Shown here one piece after another: positions 57,601 to 64,000 of a DNA stretch of 64,000 nucleotides (position 1 is its first letter; every line of letters begins with the position of its first letter). This DNA is from Streptomyces sp. NBC_00287 (GTDB taxonomy: Bacteria > Actinomycetota > Actinomycetes > Streptomycetales > Streptomycetaceae): assembly GCF_036173105.1 (NCBI RefSeq), contig NZ_CP108053.1, positions 1,302,001 through 1,366,000 of the forward strand. The letters run 5' to 3'. The notes beneath the pieces are model-generated. The model did no database searches and had not been told where the DNA came from. It was given only the letters and a program-made list of their open reading frames with translations. The position numbers and the translations under genes are program-made.

Positions 57601-60600
57601 GGCACCGGCCACGGCTGCGGCGGCGATCTCACCCTGCGAGTGACCGATCACCGCAGCCGGTGTGACCCCAAAGGATTCCCAGACGGCCGCCAGCGACACC
57701 ATCACCGCCCACAGCACCGGCTGGACCACATCCACCCGCCGCATCCAGGCATCGTCATCGCCGCTCAGCACCTCGGTCAGCGACCAGTCCACGAAGGACC
57801 CGAGTGCCGCCTCACACTCACCGATCCGCGCCGCGAACACCGGCGAGGACTCCAACAACCCCCGCCCCATCCCCAACCACTGCGACCCCTGCCCCGGAAA
57901 CACGAAGACCGTGCCGCCTGCCTCAAGGGCGGTGCCCGTGACGGCGTGCGCCGAGGAGGTCAACGCCCTCAGAGCATCGGCAAGTTCGCCCACCTCGGAC
58001 CCCCACACCACCGCGCGGTGCTCCAGCGCGGACCGCGTGGTGAGCAGGCTCCATCCGACGTCGACCGGATCGCGGTCGGTCAGGGCACCCGCGAGGTGCT
58101 CCGCCTGGGCGGTCAGCGCCTCGGCGGTGCGGGCCGAAACGGCCAGCGGCAGCACAGATGAGCCGGGCAGACCTGCGGGGCCGGACACAACCGCCGGGCC
58201 CATGGGCGCGGAACCCGGCGGTGCTTCCTCCAAGATGACGTGGGCGTTCGTCCCGGACATGCCGAAGGCGGAGACTCCGGCGCGGCGCGGTCCGGTCCGG
58301 CCCTGAGTCCAGGGCACGGGCCGGTCGAGCAGGGCGACGGTGCCGTCGGACCAGTCGACGTGGCTGGTGGGCTCCCCGGCATGCAGGGACGGCGGCAGGA
58401 CGCCCGCTCGCATGGCCATCACCATCTTGATGACACCGGCGACACCGGCGGCGGCCTGGGTGTGACCGAGGTTGGACTTCACCGACCCGAGCCAGAGCGG
58501 CTGTTCGGCGTCCCGATCACGGCCGTAGGTGGCGAGGAGCGCCTGCGCCTCGATCGGGTCGCCCAGGGTCGTACCCGTGCCATGGGCCTCGACGGCGTCG
58601 ACGTCGGCGGCGGTGAGCCCGGCGCCCGCGAGCGCGGCGCGGATGACGCGCTGCTGCGACGGACCGTTGGGAGCGGTCAGCCCGTTCGACGCCCCGTCCT
58701 GATTGATGGCCGAACCGCGCACGACCGCCAGCACCTGATGGCCCTTGCGGACCGCGTCCGACAGCCGCTCGACGACGAGCACACCGGCGCCCTCCGACCA
58801 GCCGGTGCCGTCCGCCGACTCGGCGAAGGGCTTGCAGCGGGCGTCGGCGGCGAGGCCGCGCTGTCGGCTGAACTCCACGAAGGCACCGGGCGTCGACATG
58901 ACCGTCACACCGGCCGCGAGCGCCAGCTCGCACTCGCCGTTGCGCAGTGACTGGACGGCCATGTGCAGGGCGACCAGGGAGGAGGAGCAGGCCGTGTCGA
59001 CGGTCACCGCGGGCCCCTCCAGGCCGAGCGCGTAGGCGATCCGTCCGGAGACCACGGCGGCGGCGCTGCCGGTGGCCTGGTAGCCGGCGACGGCTTCGGG
59101 CGAGCGGCCCAGCAGGGTGGCGTAGTCCTGGCCGTTGGAGCCGACGAACAGCCCGGTCGTGGAGCCGTGCAGCCGCGTCGGGGGCAGTCCGGCGCGTTCC
59201 AGGGCCTGCCAGGACAGCTCCAGCAGCAGCCGCTGCTGGGGGTCCATGGCCTGGGCCTCGCGCGGCGAGATACCGAAGAACTCGGCGTCGAACCCGGCGA
59301 CGTCGTAGAGGAAGCCGCCCTCGCGGACGTAGGAGGTGCCGGGGCGCCGTCCCTCGGGGTCGTACAGCGCCTCGACGTCCCAGCCCCGGTCGGCGGGGAA
59401 GGCGCCGATGGCGTCGCCCTCCTCGGTGACCAGCCGCCACAGGTCCTCGGGCGAGCTGACCCCGCCGGGGTAGCGGCAGGCCATGCCGACGATCGCGATC
59501 GGCTCGTCCGCGCGCACCCGGGTGGCGGGCAAGGCCGACTCGGGGGCGGCGCCGAGGAGTTCACCGCGCAGGTACGCGGTGAGGGCGGCGGGGGTGGGGT
59601 GGTCGTAGACCAGTGTGGACGGCAGCCGGAGCCCGGTGGCGGTGGTGAGGCGGTTGCGCAGTTCGACGGCGGTCAGTGAGTCGAATCCGAGGTCCTTGAA
59701 GGCGCGAGCGGGCTGGAGACCGGCGGTGCCGCTGTGGCCGAGGACGGCGGCCACCTCGGTGAGGACGGTCTCGGTGAGCAGGCGGTCCTGCTCCTCGGGG
59801 ATACGCCCGGACAGGTGGCGGGCGAGGTCGCTGTCTTCCGGGGCGCCCTGCTCCGGCCCGGCCAAGTGCGGCAGGGCGTCGGGCAGTTCGCCGATGAGCG
59901 GCCGGTGCCGGGTGGCGGTGTAGGCGGGGACGAACCGCTCCCAGTCGACGTCGGCGACCGTGACGTTGGTGTCCCCCCGGTCCAGCGCCTGCTGGAGCGC
60001 GGCGACGGCCAGTTCGGGCCGCATCGCACGGATGCCGCGCCGTGCCAGGTGGGCGGTCATCTCTTCGTCGGCCATGCCGCCGTCGGCCCAGGCGCCCCAG
60101 GCCACCGCGGTGGCGGCGAGGCCACGGGCGCGCCGGTCCTGGGCGAGGGCGTCGAGATGGGCGTTGGCGGCGGCGTAACCGCCCTGGTGGCCGCTGCCCC
60201 AGACCCCGGCGATGGAGGAGAAGAGCACGAAGGCGTCCAGCTCGCGGTCGCCGAGGAGGGCGTCGAGGTGGTCGGCGCCGTCGGCCTTGGCGGCCAGTAC
60301 GTCCGCGAGTTCCTCCTGCGTCAGCTCCGGTACGGCGGTGAAGTGGCCGATGCCCGCCGCGTGCACGACGGTGCTGAGCGGCCGGCGTCCGGGCAGTGTG
60401 TCGAGGAGCGTGGCTACGGCGTCCCGGTCGGCGATGTCGCAGGCGACGACGGAGACTTGGGCGCCGAGAGCGGTCAGCTCGGCGGCGAGTTCGGCCGCGC
60501 CGGGGGCCTCGGGGCCACGGCGGCTGGTGAGGACGAGATCCTCGGCGCCGTTCCGGGCCAGCCGGCGTGCGATGTGCGCGCCGAGTCCACCGGTACCGCC

Positions 60601-63600
60601 GGTGATCAGGACGGTGCCGCCGGGCTTCCACTCCGTACCGGGGTGGGCGCCTGCGGTGGCGCGGGTGAGGCGGCGCAGGAAGGTCCCGGAGGCGCGGACG
60701 GCGCACTCGTCCTCGCCGTCGGTCCCGGCCAGGACGGCGGCGAGGCGGAGGGCGGCCCGCTCGTCCACCGCGGCCGGGAGGTCGACCAGACCGCCCCAGA
60801 GCGGGGCGTGCTCCAGCCCGAAGACCCGGCACAGGCCCCACACTTGCGCGAGGGCGGGGTCGGCGATCCGCTCGTCGGGGGTGACGGCGACGGCGCCGCG
60901 GGTGACGCACCACAGCGGGGCGTCGAGCCCGGCGGCCACGTGGGCCTGGAGCAGGGTGAGGGTGACGTCGAGCCCATGGGCCCCGGGGAGCAGAGAGAGG
61001 ACGCCCGAGACGCCCCGCTGCGGCGCGGCGTCCCGCAGCAACCCGGCGACGTGCTCGGCGCCGAGTCGCGGTGCGTCTTCTCCGAGACGGAGTTCCACGA
61101 CGTCGGCGCCGAGGGCGCGCAGGGCGTCGAGCACCTGAGGCTGAGCAGGGTCCGGGGCTGTGGCGCCGTCGGCCGGAAGAACGGCCAGCCAAGTGCCGTC
61201 GAGGCGGCCGGAGTCCAGGGCGGTGACGGGCTTCCACACCGTGCGGTAGCGCCAGGCGTCCAGGGTGGAGCGGTCCCGCTCGCCGCGCCGCCACGAGGCG
61301 AGGGCGGGGAGCAGGGTGTCGATGCCGCCGTCGCCGTCTGTGCCGAGGTCAAGGGCGGCGGCGAGGGCGGAAGCGTCCTGGTTCTCGACCAGTTCCCAGA
61401 AGCGGGCCTCCGCCGAGTCGGGGGTGGCGGCGGCACCCTTGCGGGCGGCGGACTCCAGCCAGAACCGTGAGCGCTGGAACGGGTAGGTGGGCAACTCGAC
61501 CCGGTGGGCGGCGCCGCCGTCATGGAGCGCGGCCCAGTCGACGGTGCCGCCGTGGACGTACAGGGTGGCAAGGGCACGGAGCAGGGTGGCCGGCTCGGGC
61601 TGGTCCTTGCGCAGGGCGGACAGGAGCAGAGCGGGGGGCGTTGCTTGCGTCGCGGGGTCGGCGAGGCAGTCGTCGGCCATGGCCGTCAGCACCCCGTCGG
61701 GGCCCAGCTCCAGGAAGGTGGTCACGCCCTGGTCGCGCAGCCAGCGCACGCCGTCGTGGAAGCGGACGGGCTCGCGGACATGGCGTACCCAGTAAGCGGC
61801 GGCGCCCAGCTCACCGGGTGCCGCGCCCGCGCCGGTGACATTGGAGACGACCGGTATACGGGGCTCGGCGTACTCAAGACCGGCGGCTACGGTGCCGAAC
61901 TCGTCCAGCATCCCGTCCATGTGCGGGGAGTGGAAGGCGTGGCTGACGCGGAGGAACTTGGTCTTGCGGCCGCGCTCGCGCCACAGGCCGTCGAGTGCGG
62001 TGACGGTCTCCCGGTCCCCGGCGATGACCACGGACGCCGGGCCGTTGACGGCGGCCAGGCTTACGGCGCCCTCGTGGCCCGTGAGCGTCTCCCGGACCTC
62101 GTCCTCGCCCGCCTGGACGGAGAGCATGGCCCCGTCAGCCGGCAGCGCCTGCATCAGCCGTCCGCGCGCCGTGACGAGCGCGGCGGCGTCGGCCAGCGAG
62201 AGCACCCCGGCGACATGGGCCGCGACCAGCTCACCGACGGAGTGCCCGGCGACATGGTCGGGGCGGACGCCCCACTGCTCGACCAGGCGGTAGAGGGCCA
62301 CCTCGACGGCGAAGAGCGCGGGCTGGGCCCAGGCGGTACGGTCCAGCAGGGCCGCGTCCTCGCTGCCCGGCTCCGCGAACATCACCTCGCGCAGCGGCCG
62401 TTCCAGGTGCGCGTCGAGCGCCTCGCAGACGGCGTCGAGCGCCCGCGCGAACGCCGGGTACACGCCGTACAACTCGCGCCCCATGCCGACCCGTTGGCTG
62501 CCCTGGCCGGTGAAGAGGACGGCGACGGGCCCGGCGGAGGCGGCGACGCCGGTGACGACCTCGGGCCCGCCGCTGCCCGCGGCGACGGCCGCGAGTCCGC
62601 GGGCGAACCCGGCGCTGTCGTCGGCAAGGACGACGGCCCGGTGATCGAGGGCGGCGCGGGTCGCGGCGAGCGACAACGCGATGCCGGCGGCGGGGAGTCC
62701 TGGCCGCTCCGCGGTGAACGTGGCGAGGCGTTCGGCCTGGGCGCGCAGGGCGCCATCGGTACGACCGGAGAACGCCCACGGGGTGGGGGCGGCCGGCTCC
62801 GTGACGGGGGGTGTGTACGGGTGGGCGGGCTGCCCAGGCTCCGTGCCAGGGGGCACGTACGGGTCGGCGGGCTGCCCAGGCTCCGTGCCAGGGGGCACGT
62901 ACGGGTCGGCGGGCTGCCCAGGCTCCGTGCCAGGGGGCACGTACGGGTCGGCGAGCTGCCCAGGCTCCGTGCCAGGCGGCACGTACGGGTCGGCAGGCTG
63001 CCCAGGCTCCGCGTCGGCCGGTTCCCCCGGCTGCGTGCCAGGGAGCGCGTACGGCTCGGCGGGCTCCGGGGCCTGTTCCAGGATGACGTGTGCGTTGGTG
63101 CCGCTGATGCCGAAGGAGGAGACCGCGGCGCGGCGGGGGCGACCGTCGGTCGGCCACTCCCGTACCTCGGTCAGCAGCCGTACACCGCCCGCCGTCCAGT
63201 CGACGTGCGGGGTGGGCTCGTCGGCGTGCAAAGTCTTCGGCAGTACGCCCGCCCGCATCGCCATCACCATCTTGATGACGCCCGCGACACCGGCGGCGGC
63301 CTGGGTGTGCCCGATGTTCGACTTCACCGAGCCGAGCCAGAGCGGCTGTTCGGCGTCCCGATCACGGCCGTAGGTGGCGAGGAGTGCCTGCGCCTCGATC
63401 GGGTCGCCCAACGCGGTGCCCGTGCCGTGCGCCTCCAGGGCGTCGACATCGGCGGCCGCCACCCCGGCCTTGGCGAGCGCGGCCCGGATGACGCGCTGCT
63501 GGGAGGGGCCGTTGGGAGCCGTCAGCCCGTTCGATGCCCCGTCCTGATTGATGGCCGAGCCACTCACGACAGCGAGGACCCGGTGACCATTGCGACGAGC

Positions 63601-64000
63601 GTCCGAGAGCCGCTCGACGACGAGCACCCCGACACCCTCGGACCAGGCGGTACCGTCCGCACCGGCCGAGAACGCCTTGCAGCGGCCGTCGGCGGCGAGT
63701 CCGCGCTGACGGCTGAACTCCACGAACATGTACGGCGACGGCATCACGGCGACACCGCCCGCGAGAGCGAGGTCGCACTCACCTTGCCGCAGCGACTGGG
63801 CCGCGAGGTGCAGCGCGACGAGCGCCGAGGAGCACGCCGTGTCGACGGTAACCGCCGGGCCCTCCAGGCCGAAGGTGTAGGCGAGCCGCCCGGAGGCCAC
63901 GCTGGAGGTGTTGCCGATGCCGAGGTAGCCCTCGACATCGCCGGGCACCTCGTCCAGCCGCGCCGCGTAGTCGGTCGCGACCACACCGGCGAACACACCG
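54673..64000 (-). CDS. PKS-A (5' partial): modules W1 (KS-AT-KR-ACP) and W2 (KS-AT-KR-ACP), at least 3108 aa
   Basis: The gene runs off the right edge; the visible part begins inside the W1 KS, at the TGVFAG region roughly 130-150 residues into a module. W1: KS Cys codon at 63834-63832 (TACSSA); a repeat-rich KS-AT linker; AT with GHSVGE (about 62231-62250) and HAFH near 61940 (malonyl-CoA); KR loop TGGTGGLG near 60600; catalytic Tyr near 60176 in a VWGSGHQGGYAAAN context (Trp present, no LDD: A-type); ACP Ser near 59677. W2: KS Cys codon at 58989-58987; AT Ser codon at 57639-57637 with YASH near 57335 (methylmalonyl); KR TGGTGLLG near 55990 with LWGSGDHGAYSAAN, where Trp plus His point to an A2-type KR; ACP Ser near 55035; C-terminal docking tail ending ADEMFALIDREFG. 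Both modules carry the post-AT dimerisation helix of KR-only modules. Each should leave a hydroxyl, with a methyl branch only from W2. Upstream modules and the loading domain may lie in the unseen part. Confidence 0.95.
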   Translation of the reverse strand, partial: GVFAGVVATDYAARLDEVPGDVEGYLGIGNTSSVASGRLAYTFGLEGPAVTVDTACSSALVALHLAAQSLRQGECDLALAGGVAVMPSPYMFVEFSRQRGLAADGRCKAFSAGADGTAWSEGVGVLVVERLSDARRNGHRVLAVVSGSAINQDGASNGLTAPNGPSQQRVIRAALAKAGVAAADVDALEAHGTGTALGDPIEAQALLATYGRDRDAEQPLWLGSVKSNIGHTQAAAGVAGVIKMVMAMRAGVLPKTLHADEPTPHVDWTAGGVRLLTEVREWPTDGRPRRAAVSSFGISGTNAHVILEQAPEPAEPYALPGTQPGEPADAEPGQPADPYVPPGTEPGQLADPYVPPGTEPGQPADPYVPPGTEPGQPADPYVPPGTEPGQPAHPYTPPVTEPAAPTPWAFSGRTDGALRAQAERLATFTAERPGLPAAGIALSLAATRAALDHRAVVLADDSAGFARGLAAVAAGSGGPEVVTGVAASAGPVAVLFTGQGSQRVGMGRELYGVYPAFARALDAVCEALDAHLERPLREVMFAEPGSEDAALLDRTAWAQPALFAVEVALYRLVEQWGVRPDHVAGHSVGELVAAHVAGVLSLADAAALVTARGRLMQALPADGAMLSVQAGEDEVRETLTGHEGAVSLAAVNGPASVVIAGDRETVTALDGLWRERGRKTKFLRVSHAFHSPHMDGMLDEFGTVAAGLEYAEPRIPVVSNVTGAGAAPGELGAAAYWVRHVREPVRFHDGVRWLRDQGVTTFLELGPDGVLTAMADDCLADPATQATPPALLLSALRKDQPEPATLLRALATLYVHGGTVDWAALHDGGAAHRVELPTYPFQRSRFWLESAARKGAAATPDSAEARFWELVENQDASALAAALDLGTDGDGGIDTLLPALASWRRGERDRSTLDAWRYRTVWKPVTALDSGRLDGTWLAVLPADGATAPDPAQPQVLDALRALGADVVELRLGEDAPRLGAEHVAGLLRDAAPQRGVSGVLSLLPGAHGLDVTLTLLQAHVAAGLDAPLWCVTRGAVAVTPDERIADPALAQVWGLCRVFGLEHAPLWGGLVDLPAAVDERAALRLAAVLAGTDGEDECAVRASGTFLRRLTRATAGAHPGTEWKPGGTVLITGGTGGLGAHIARRLARNGAEDLVLTSRRGPEAPGAAELAAELTALGAQVSVVACDIADRDAVATLLDTLPGRRPLSTVVHAAGIGHFTAVPELTQEELADVLAAKADGADHLDALLGDRELDAFVLFSSIAGVWGSGHQGGYAAANAHLDALAQDRRARGLAATAVAWGAWADGGMADEEMTAHLARRGIRAMRPELAVAALQQALDRGDTNVTVADVDWERFVPAYTATRHRPLIGELPDALPHLAGPEQGAPEDSDLARHLSGRIPEEQDRLLTETVLTEVAAVLGHSGTAGLQPARAFKDLGFDSLTAVELRNRLTTATGLRLPSTLVYDHPTPAALTAYLRGELLGAAPESALPATRVRADEPIAIVGMACRYPGGVSSPEDLWRLVTEEGDAIGAFPADRGWDVEALYDPEGRRPGTSYVREGGFLYDVAGFDAEFFGISPREAQAMDPQQRLLLELSWQALERAGLPPTRLHGSTTGLFVGSNGQDYATLLGRSPEAVAGYQATGSAAAVVSGRIAYALGLEGPAVTVDTACSSSLVALHMAVQSLRNGECELALAAGVTVMSTPGAFVEFSRQRGLAADARCKPFAESADGTGWSEGAGVLVVERLSDAVRKGHQVLAVVRGSAINQDGASNGLTAPNGPSQQRVIRAALAGAGLTAADVDAVEAHGTGTTLGDPIEAQALLATYGRDRDAEQPLWLGSVKSNLGHTQAAAGVAGVIKMVMAMRAGVLPPSLHAGEPTSHVDWSDGTVALLDRPVPWTQGRTGPRRAGVSAFGMSGTNAHVILEEAPPGSAPMGPAVVSGPAGLPGSSVLPLAVSARTAEALTAQAEHLAGALTDRDPVDVGWSLLTTRSALEHRAVVWGSEVGELADALRALTSSAHAVTGTALEAGGTVFVFPGQGSQWLGMGRGLLESSPVFAARIGECEAALGSFVDWSLTEVLSGDDDAWMRRVDVVQPVLWAVMVSLAAVWESFGVTPAAVIGHSQGEIAAAAVAGALSLEDAARVVALRSAAIRDELAGRGGMLSLATGAEQASGWVEPYGDRVSIAVFNGPDATVVAGDPEALDEIAGLADAAGVRARRVPVDYASHSAQVEDIRERLLNALAPVAPRASRVPLISTVTGEALDTATMGASYWYEGLRRPVRFTDAIQATLAQGHSRFIEVSAHPVLTMGVQSIAEAAEQPVTVVGTLRRDEDESARFIASAAELWVHGTDINWSAVYAGRTVRRVDLPTYAFQHRRYWLEPAPETPTDGSPLDSEFWEAVESEDLAVLSGLGGEQDAWRAVLPELASWRRRHRELSTVDGWRYKVVWKQQPDTAASAELSGRWLHLTSEGAGDDWHTGLTGLLGEGGADVVTVPVPSGGADRALLARLLTEAAGEQGVTGVLSSLALADERPADGHPMVAEGVAATLALIQAVTDTGLDARVWCVTRGAVATGYGDEITHPVQAEVWGMGRVAALELPQQWGGVVDLPADLEDERVRRRIVAVLAQRDRIEHDQVAVRTVGLLARRMVPAPLPADGPVRDWKPRGTAIVTGGTGLLGGILAHWLARNGAEHLVLTSRRGTDAPGAAELRAELEELGARVTIAACDVTDRAALASLIGGLDAAGDDIRAVFHTAVLYELGALADTTVAQYANVVDAKITGARMLAELLGERELDAFVVYSSVAALWGSGDHGAYSAANAHLDAWALGQRARGVPVTAVAWGIWDAVNERDSRDAAERPVLNRRAQRQGLPLIDPELALTAFQQVLDHDEATVAVADIEWERFTQLFTSARDTHFLDDLPQARPYLPKAGETAVVTEAGTSELRARLRGLPPGEQDRELRELVRGQAAAVLGHSGPATIEPDRAFRDLGFDSLTAVELRNQLGAATGLALPTTLVFEHPTVTDIVALLRDEMALDGGTGDALTELDRLEAALAASTPDTDTRIKLTRQLQTLLVRLTDDAAGGTDDVDEEDLDAATADEMFALIDREFGSS
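62829..63015 (-). repeat. 42-bp tandem repeat in the W1 KS-AT linker of PKS-A
   Basis: GCTGCCCAGGCTCC starts at 62829, 62871, 62913, 62955 and 62997, an exact 42-bp period, giving four nearly perfect units and part of a fifth. Each unit encodes 14 residues of the form ADPYVPPGTEPGQP. Degenerate relatives flank the array on both sides (PGTQPGEP and AHPYTPPVTEP), so it once extended further. It lies between the end of the KS (NAHVILEQAP) and the start of the AT (TPWAFSGR). The product is a Pro/Gly-rich flexible spacer about 80 residues longer than in the sibling modules. Confidence 0.93.

Noticed and set aside
62829..63015. CRISPR array or integration hot spot
   Set aside because: The 42-bp units are head-to-tail without unique spacers and encode a continuous linker.
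5539..64000. Identifying the cluster as the ionomycin cluster itself
   Set aside because: The AT motifs of W10 (methylmalonyl) and W1 (malonyl) disagree with the methyl positions of ionomycin as I remember it.

Overview
The window is about 64 kb of very GC-rich DNA with the codon bias and gene style of a Streptomyces-like actinomycete. It is dominated by a modular type I polyketide synthase (PKS) locus on the minus strand. Six PKS genes, called PKS-A to PKS-F here in transcription order from right to left, hold ten extension modules, W1 to W10. PKS-A enters from beyond the right edge, so the loading module and any earlier modules lie outside. PKS-F ends in a thioesterase and closes the assembly line. 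All PKS junctions are 10-57 bp, and a short-chain dehydrogenase gene follows PKS-F after 26 bp, so A-B-C-D-E-F-SDR is probably one transcript.

Layout from left to right: 1-154, edge with a possible gene start; 155-1144 (-), unrecognised helical-repeat protein; 1268-1819 (-), GbsR/MarR-like regulator; 1820-1910, divergent promoter region; 1911-4444 (+), two-gene ABC-2 exporter; 4525-4565, hairpin between convergent genes; 4589-5512 (-), SDR; 5539-13308 PKS-F (W10+TE); 13349-26131 PKS-E (W8, W9); 26142-36278 PKS-D (W6, W7); 36307-49056 PKS-C (W4, W5); 49114-54630 PKS-B (W3); 54673-64000 PKS-A (W1, W2, truncated at the window edge).

Module reading from active-site motifs: W1 malonyl, KR; W2 methylmalonyl, KR; W3 malonyl, DH-KR; W4 and W5 methylmalonyl, DH-ER-KR; W6 malonyl, KR; W7 methylmalonyl-type AT, DH plus a dead KR; W8, W9 and W10 methylmalonyl, DH-ER-KR, then TE. 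Numbering from the released carboxyl carbon, the inferred chain end has methyls at C2, C4, C6, C8, C12, C14 and C18, a ketone at C9, hydroxyls at C11, C19 and C21, and an alkene at C16-C17. This is a heavily reduced, methyl-branched polyketide. The pattern is close to, but not the same as, the left half of the polyether ionophore ionomycin. Docking-domain sequences support the order A to F, with a different docking class only at the C/D junction.

The most unusual features are a 600-bp in-frame array of 40 pentapeptide units inside the reductive region of W10, a 42-bp tandem repeat in the W1 KS-AT linker, complete loss of KR catalytic residues in W7, an atypical KS in the next module (W8), and kilobase-scale near-identical tracts between modules that suggest recent duplication or gene conversion.
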